In this document: positions 59,382 to 64,000 of the stretch, in pieces
Numbering within the stretch: position 1 is the stretch's first letter
Layout of the letters: every line of letters begins with the position of its first letter
Assembly: GCF_018143015.1 (NCBI RefSeq)
Contig: NC_054741.1
Span: 58,047,048-58,111,047, forward strand
Length of the DNA stretch: 64,000 nt
Origin: Lytechinus variegatus
Lineage: Eukaryota; Echinodermata; Echinoidea; Temnopleuroida; Toxopneustidae
Direction of reading: 5' to 3'
Made by a program: the position numbers and the translations under genes
Notes under the pieces: generated by a model
Seen by the model: only the letters and a program-made list of their open reading frames with translations
Databases searched by the model: none
Told to the model about the DNA's origin: nothing

Positions 59382-59940
59382 CATCACCATCATCATTGTC
59401 CTCATCAGGGGCCGCGGAGCGGTTTTCAAATTGGGGGGGGGGTGACCATGCAAAACAATCATGGTCAGTTTCCGTTTTTGTACACGGTTTTGAAAAAGTG
59501 GGGAGGGGGCTAAAGCCATCCCCCAATCCCCCCCCCCCCCACTTCCGCGACCCCTACTCATCATCATCATCGTCAATGACAACAACCCCACCATCACCGC
59601 CTTCATCACAGTCATCAAAATGACATCATATTGTTTGTATGTTTTGTTAATGTTACAAAATAATGGAAATAAAAATCTATTCAATTCCATTCAATGATAA
59701 CTTTCAGACGCGGCTGCCGGATCTAGCAAGGACTTCGGGTACGCGGACTTTGAACCGACGGGCGACGATAAGAACGGCGGCTTGGGATGCAAATACTCGT
59801 ACACCATCGAACTCCGTGACACGGGCGAGTACGGCCAGCTTCTTCCAGAATGGCAGATTCAACCGTCTTACGAGGAAATCTACGCCGCCGTGCGAGCCAT
59901 GGGTGACCATATTTTGAGAGAACTTGGTTTTATAGCTTGA
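51741..59940 (+). CDS. Secreted M14 procarboxypeptidase, A/B family, lysine in the specificity pocket (10 exons)
   Basis: Exons 51741-51811, 52229-52310, 52627-52872, 53324-53425, 54437-54547, 56113-56226, 56658-56748, 57328-57545, 58806-58890, 59708-59940; GT-AG introns, consistent phases, 1353 bases, 450 residues. Residues 1-20 are a signal peptide ([20 protein letters not shown]). The activation peptide follows to about residue 115, where arginines (ERRDREPR) offer tryptic activation sites. Zinc ligands are H188 and E191 (HARE) and H320; substrate residues R247, N264 and R265; Y374 corresponds to Tyr248 and E408 to catalytic Glu270. C258 and C281 match the conserved disulphide. The residue matching position 255, which sets specificity (Ile in CPA, Asp in CPB), is K381, pointing to cleavage of C-terminal Asp or Glu as in carboxypeptidase O. 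A 12-residue insertion lies before the catalytic Glu. Likely a digestive enzyme. Confidence 0.93.
54060..54325. repeat. (ACT)n trinucleotide microsatellite in carboxypeptidase intron 4
   Basis: About 260 bases of imperfect CTA/ACT repeats, with a short inverted block (TAGTAGTAGTAG) near 54150. Confidence 0.9.
54636..54728. repeat. 93-bp long-stem hairpin in carboxypeptidase intron 5
   Basis: The left arm GACCGTGACCCCGAGGGGAC, then AAAGCATGGGGGCAC and CATTGTT, pairs with the right arm AACAATG, GTGCCCCC, ATGCTTTGTC and GGGTCACGGTC around a CACA loop. About 44 base pairs with a few mismatches. It is much richer in GC than its surroundings, which are purine-rich simple sequence. Confidence 0.75.
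57014..57155. repeat. MITE in carboxypeptidase intron 7
   Basis: Inverted ends GGGGCAGTTTCATAAAGCTG + TTCGTAAG and TTACGAAGAGC + TTTATAAAACGCCC, with inner GAACGACTGGTGA and TCACTAGTCGCTC. About 140 bases, no frame. Confidence 0.6.
58998..59402. repeat. (ATC)n microsatellite in carboxypeptidase intron 9
   Basis: About 400 bases of CATCAT/CGTCATC-type repeats with a higher-order period of about 60 bases between 59150 and 59330. Long open frames on both strands (aspartate-rich on the minus strand) are artefacts of the repeat. Poly-G and poly-C tracts follow at 59435 and 59530. Confidence 0.85.
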
Positions 59941-60411
59941 AAATCAATAATGAATGAATATACAGACAAAATGAATTATTAAGGATGAATGGGAGAATTA
60001 ATGAATACATAATACATGTAATATGGATGAAGATGTGGAAGGGAAGATAGAAAATTACTAAAAATTGAGGATTGGCCGAATCATCAATCAAGTCGATCGC
60101 ATAAATTTGAATTAACGAACAATAATAACATCACAAATAATTATTCCCATAAATTCATTGGCATCAGGTGAAATTTGCCATTCTTTTTAGCTCATTCATA
60201 AATGGGGATGGCGTCATGACTTAATGTGACCGAGGAGGGCGGTGGAGACTGATTTAACTGGAAGTAATGGACGAAAAATTAATTTAAAGAGAAATCTCAT
60301 GTTTCGATCATGTAATAAACACTTATTGAAAAGGTTTCTTGTCAACACCTTTACTGTGTTTCTTTCATTATGAGTCCATGAAAAGAGCAGGGAGTTGAAA
60401 AGATTATGATG

Positions 60412-60554
60412 CATTCACATTTCCCCTACGGTGGCCGTACGGCGAGTCGAAAACAGCCGCTTTCTAACATTTTTTTGTACCAGATACACACTGGAGTTAA
60501 AAAATTAATAAAATTGCTGTTTCGACTCATCGAAGGGAAAATGGGACCGCAGCA
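60412..60554. repeat. Degenerate copy of the CATTTCCCCTACGG MITE
   Basis: Left end CATTCACATTTCCCCTACGG with GTACGGCGAGTCG; right end TTTCGACTCATCGAAGGG and GGGAC are worn. Related to the element at 37028-37179. Confidence 0.5.
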
Positions 60555-60917
60555 TAAGAAAAGCCATTGCTGCAGTCACATCAACGGCATTTAATCCAGA
60601 CCGATCAAGGTTGTTACGTTGTTGCTAATGGCATAATGATCGGTCTGATTGGAGTCCGTTTCATGGGTGTGAATGTACCACTGAATGTATGGGAAGGTAG
60701 GGATCAAATAGTGTGACTGTGTCATGAAAAGAAAATTAGAGAAAGAAATTCAGAAAGAGTGAGATGAAGTTTGAGAGATGCGAAAGGAGAGCAATAGATA
60801 AAGGAGGGGAGAGACGAGGGAGGGGGAGACGGAAAGGAAGCAAACCAGAGTAAGAGAGAGAGAGGAAGATTGAGAGGTGCGGAGGGAGAGCAATAAATAA
60901 AAGAGGGTAGAGACGAA

Positions 60918-61156
60918 CACTGTAAAAACTGTGGTGTTAAAACTGACACCAATTGGTGTTAATAGAGGACCACACCCTGATGTGTTAAAATTACACCCTA
61001 CAGATTGAACATAACACCAAAGAGTGTAAATGTAACAACCAAAGGTGTTGTAATAACACCTATAGGTGTAAAAGTAACACCTACAATTTAACACCGGTGT
61101 AAAATAACTGGTGTGGTCCTCTATGTACACTGGTTAATACCACAGTTTTTGCTGTG
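60918..61156. repeat. MITE rich in GGTGTTA motifs
   Basis: Inverted ends ACTGTAAAAACTGTGGTGTTA and ATACCACAGTTTTTGCTGTG, each followed inward by ATAGAGGACCACACC or its complement. The interior has many GGTGTNA and TNACACC words that form small dyads. About 240 bases, inserted in a purine-rich repeat. Confidence 0.65.
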
Positions 61157-61736
61157 AAGGGAGTAGACGGAGGGAGAGACAGACAGAGTGAGAGAGAGAG
61201 GGGGAGATTGATAGGTGATGGGGGAGAGCAATGGATAAAAGAGGAGAGAGACGAGGAAGGGGGAAATGGGGAGAGAGAGAGAGAGTGGGGGGGGGGGGGT
61301 AAGGGTTGAATGTAGACATAGACAGAAGATGGATAAGAAAATACCAAGAGCGTAGAATGGTTTGAGTATGGGGAGGTTTAACTAAAGTGGCATTTGAGTT
61401 TTGCACATCTTGGGGAGATGGAACTAAAGTTTGGGAAATCAACTGCTGAAAGCAGAAGGGGTACAGATTTCATTTTGCATGCCAGTGGCGGAACTCCTCT
61501 GCCTCAGCGGGAAGGTGCACATGCACACCCAGCCTATGCCATTGAATATAGTAGCTTTATAGGGAGGGGAGATATGACTAAAAAAAATAGGAAGAGGCGG
61601 AGAGAGAAGGGGGATGGAAGGGTGGTCATTAAGAAGACAGTTTCTACTCATAATTTTCAGTAAGATATATCAAATCTTTAGACATGTATCTCAACGTCAG
61701 CATGTTATAGTTGCCTATTCAATGGTGCACTATATA

Positions 61737-61920
61737 TTACACCGGCTTTACCTCCAGCTGCCAAAGGCGCTTGTTGCATTCAAGGAATAACCCTGCCGGC
61801 CATAATCAACCCACCTGGGTCGAGTGCAGCACAATGTGGATATACGCCATGGTTGGGATTTGAACCCACGTTCCTCTATTGAAAGACAAGAGTCGTGATC
61901 ACTATAAGACGACACCCCCA
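61737..61920 (-). mobile_element. tRNA-derived SINE
   Basis: On the minus strand it starts with a tRNA-like head (GTCTTATAGTGATCACGACTC, CTTTCAATAG, GGGTTCAAATCCC) and continues with CCACATTGTGCTGCACTC, as in the copy at 6676-6941. Internal parts of the body are deleted. Confidence 0.6.
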
Positions 61921-62489
61921 CACATTCTAAAAATGATATATATTTATTCTAATTATTTAACATGTTTAGTCACTCTTTCTGAGAGAACGCCGTTGGAACC
62001 CATTCCATAAACGCAATTTATTTGGTCGCCACGAAATGCTTTAGTTAACACTATCCAATGTATTCTATTCCAAGCACTGGCGTATATGGATGTCGGGGGG
62101 GGGGGGGGCTTGGAACCAAGTACCTTTACAACTTGTCAAGATCAAGACATGAATGAGAAAAAGAAAGAAAAGGGGAAAGGAAAGGAGGTGAAATGTGATT
62201 GTGTTGTGAATATTATGTAAAAAGCAGTAAAAATTATTTGTTTAAAATTTTTTTTTTACGCCGTGTTTGGCCCCTTATTTTTTATTAGCTAATTACGCTA
62301 CTATTAGATCCTTTACTTATTACATATCTACAGTCAAACAAGATGATATTTGTCATATGATAATGATGTATTCTTCTGTTATCAATATAACGCACCTGTT
62401 GGTATTTAATTGAAGACATGCACTTTCTGGATTGTAAAGATTTTTAGAACTCATATTGCAAGCAGAGATTATTTGAATATCAGCAACCA

Positions 62490-62557
62490 TGAATTTGGCG
62501 GGAATAATTTTTATACTTATAGCAGTTGGTCGTTTTTCAGAAGCAAAATATGAAGGG
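62490..62557 (+). CDS. First coding exon of a second M14 carboxypeptidase (partial)
   Basis: The exon codes MNLAGIIFILIAVGRFSEA, a signal peptide, then KYEG, and stops at a GGTAAGT donor in phase 2. The same KYEG residues, donor position and phase occur in exon 1 of the complete carboxypeptidase at 51741, so this is a tandem paralogue. I found no second exon (expected to code a [12 protein letters not shown] segment) before the window ends, so the gene either has a long first intron or is broken. Confidence 0.7.
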
Positions 62558-64000
62558 TAAGTGTAATCATGAATATGATAAATGATCCACTCGTTTATTT
62601 TCTTTGTGTTGGTACAGCTAAGCTGAAAAGATTATGTAGTGAAAATGAAATTAGAAAAAGGTGCAAACTTTGACTTAGATATGAATACAATACATTAAAG
62701 ATAGAAAGCCATTAACATGCTTCCGGTCGATTTGCAATCCGATTAGGGAATAACGTTAAACAATGACAAATCTTCATACGCACTCAATTTCTAAACAGTC
62801 ATTTGTGACAGAGAAAATAGAGATAGTGATATAATTTTTTTTTGTGATTGTGAATTTGCAGCCAGATCCCGGAGCCAGATTGTGGAAAGAGCTTTTGCAA
62901 TTAATCCTCTTGAAAGAAGACTCCGATTGTATCTTTAAAAAATTCTGACTTACTTAATGTTATCTCTCAAGTATTTCATCTACTGCTGTAAATTTCAAAA
63001 CATAAACCAACCTTCCATTCTTTTAAGGTATCAGGCGCGCCGGAACACTTTCAGTTTGGGGGGGGGGGCAAAATCCCGAAGGGGGCACAATATTTTTGAC
63101 AGCGTGAGATACCGAAGCGATCGAGCGGGAGAGGCTGTGGGACCCCCCCCCACGGTAAGGACTTTGTGTAAAAATGGAGTATAAAAGTTGCGTTTCTAAG
63201 AGCATTCAAAAATAAATTTCTTGAGAATTAAACAGTCTTGGAGTTCTTTTTGCTCCTTCTGTTTCCTCCCTTCTGACCCAGACTGGTGTTTCTTCATGAT
63301 CAGGGTCGCAGTTCCAGCAAATTACGAGCCTTATTGCAAACGAAATTGTTTCAAACCGATGTAATATAGGCCTTTTAAAGACTTTAAGATGACAAACATG
63401 ACCGTACGCAGCCGGTGGCCGCCGATCGAGAGGGCAAAATTCACAAAATTCACCAAAAGTGTGCACGGAATCCTTCAATTTTATTCTAGAAAATGCAAAA
63501 GCTCCCCATCACAAACCCCCTCGCTCTTAAGTTTCTTCGAAAATTTAGGTCTTGCAGCCCCACCCACTCCCGGATTGTTTTTTTTTTGCAAACGTCCATG
63601 AATAACAAAAGCTGGGATGAACCACAGAACATATAGCTGCCATCTCGTTCTGATTAGTAACTGGTAATGTGAAGGAGTTTTGGAATCTAAAATACATAAG
63701 TGCTATATCATATGAGCTGAAATAGTATCAGACAAAACGCCTTCCAATCATGCCAATGAAAAGGAATTGAGGAAAATACGGGGCTGTGAAAATATCTTAA
63801 GATTTTTTTTTTTTAGAGTAGAGCAGTACTGTAACGCTTATTTTTTTTCTATTATATTCTTTATTTACATTTTTATTCATATCTCGGATAATATGAGTCC
63901 GGTCAAGAAGACTCTTTCACAGACGATTTTATTTTTTTCATGTCTAAACATTATCTCTAAGTTTCTTTCGACTGGGATTCACCATTTTCAGAAATTATAA
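62558..64000. other. First intron of the second carboxypeptidase or downstream flank
   Basis: No exon recognised. A poly-G tract near 63057-63068 and a poly-C tract near 63145 lie in a dispersed repeat. Sequence at about 62715-62760 resembles part of the MITE at 34498-34909. Confidence 0.4.

Larger units (their letters stand above)
59941..62489. other. Intergenic region between the two carboxypeptidase genes
   Basis: No gene recognised. It holds the 3' flank of the first carboxypeptidase, a degenerate MITE at 60412-60554, purine-rich repeats (about 60720-60910 and 61160-61310) surrounding a MITE at 60918-61156, a dispersed repeat near 61355-61530, a SINE at 61737-61920 and a G-tract near 62095. 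Confidence 0.55.

Noticed and set aside
58978..59690. Long overlapping open frames coding Asp-rich, Met-rich or Ile/Thr-rich proteins
   Set aside because: They are translations of an ATC-type microsatellite in several frames and lie within a carboxypeptidase intron.

Overview
The window looks like animal nuclear DNA, most probably from an echinoderm and perhaps a sea urchin. It is AT-rich, with small GT-AG exons, long introns full of dispersed repeats, and protein-coding genes of deuterostome type. The species call is inference from gene content and repeat style; no single sequence feature proves it.

Layout. (1) Positions 1564-17122, plus strand: a 16-exon gene for LRWD1/ORCA, the leucine-rich-repeat and WD40 protein that associates with the origin recognition complex. 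The exon chain keeps one open frame of 1086 codons, and the last exon carries a large acidic, AT-hook and coiled-coil insertion. (2) Positions 21443-38710, minus strand: 17 exons of the DEAD-box RNA helicase DDX55, tail to tail with LRWD1. Helicase motifs I to VI, the SPB4-like domain and the lysine-rich tail are present; the N-terminal exon with the Q motif was not found. (3) Positions 39084-45818: a nest of mobile DNA. A TTAA-flanked inverted-repeat element contains a 1024-bp palindrome built of 53-bp repeats and an apparently intact 5.2-kb L1-type LINE with two open reading frames. (4) Positions 46-51.7 kb: no gene recognised; an inverted repeat, microsatellites, a short foldback element, a SINE and another copy of the TTAA element. 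(5) Positions 51741-59940, plus strand: a complete 10-exon secreted M14 procarboxypeptidase whose specificity-pocket residue is lysine, suggesting preference for acidic C-termini. (6) Positions 62490-62557: first coding exon of a second carboxypeptidase of the same kind, evidently a tandem duplicate running out of the window or broken.

The two housekeeping genes act in different nuclear processes: LRWD1 in replication-origin and heterochromatin biology, DDX55 in large ribosomal subunit assembly. Their tail-to-tail order does not itself imply a shared role. The carboxypeptidase pair is a small digestive-type gene cluster.

The most unusual structures are mobile elements. A 3.4-kb and a 240-bp element share the same two different termini, tandemly repeated inverted arms and 9- or 10-bp target duplications. 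An 814-bp element has an 8-bp duplication of hAT type. The LINE has a YY1-like motif at its extreme 5' end. All intron-exon calls were made by eye from splice sites, reading-frame continuity and remembered family sequence; no alignment was run.
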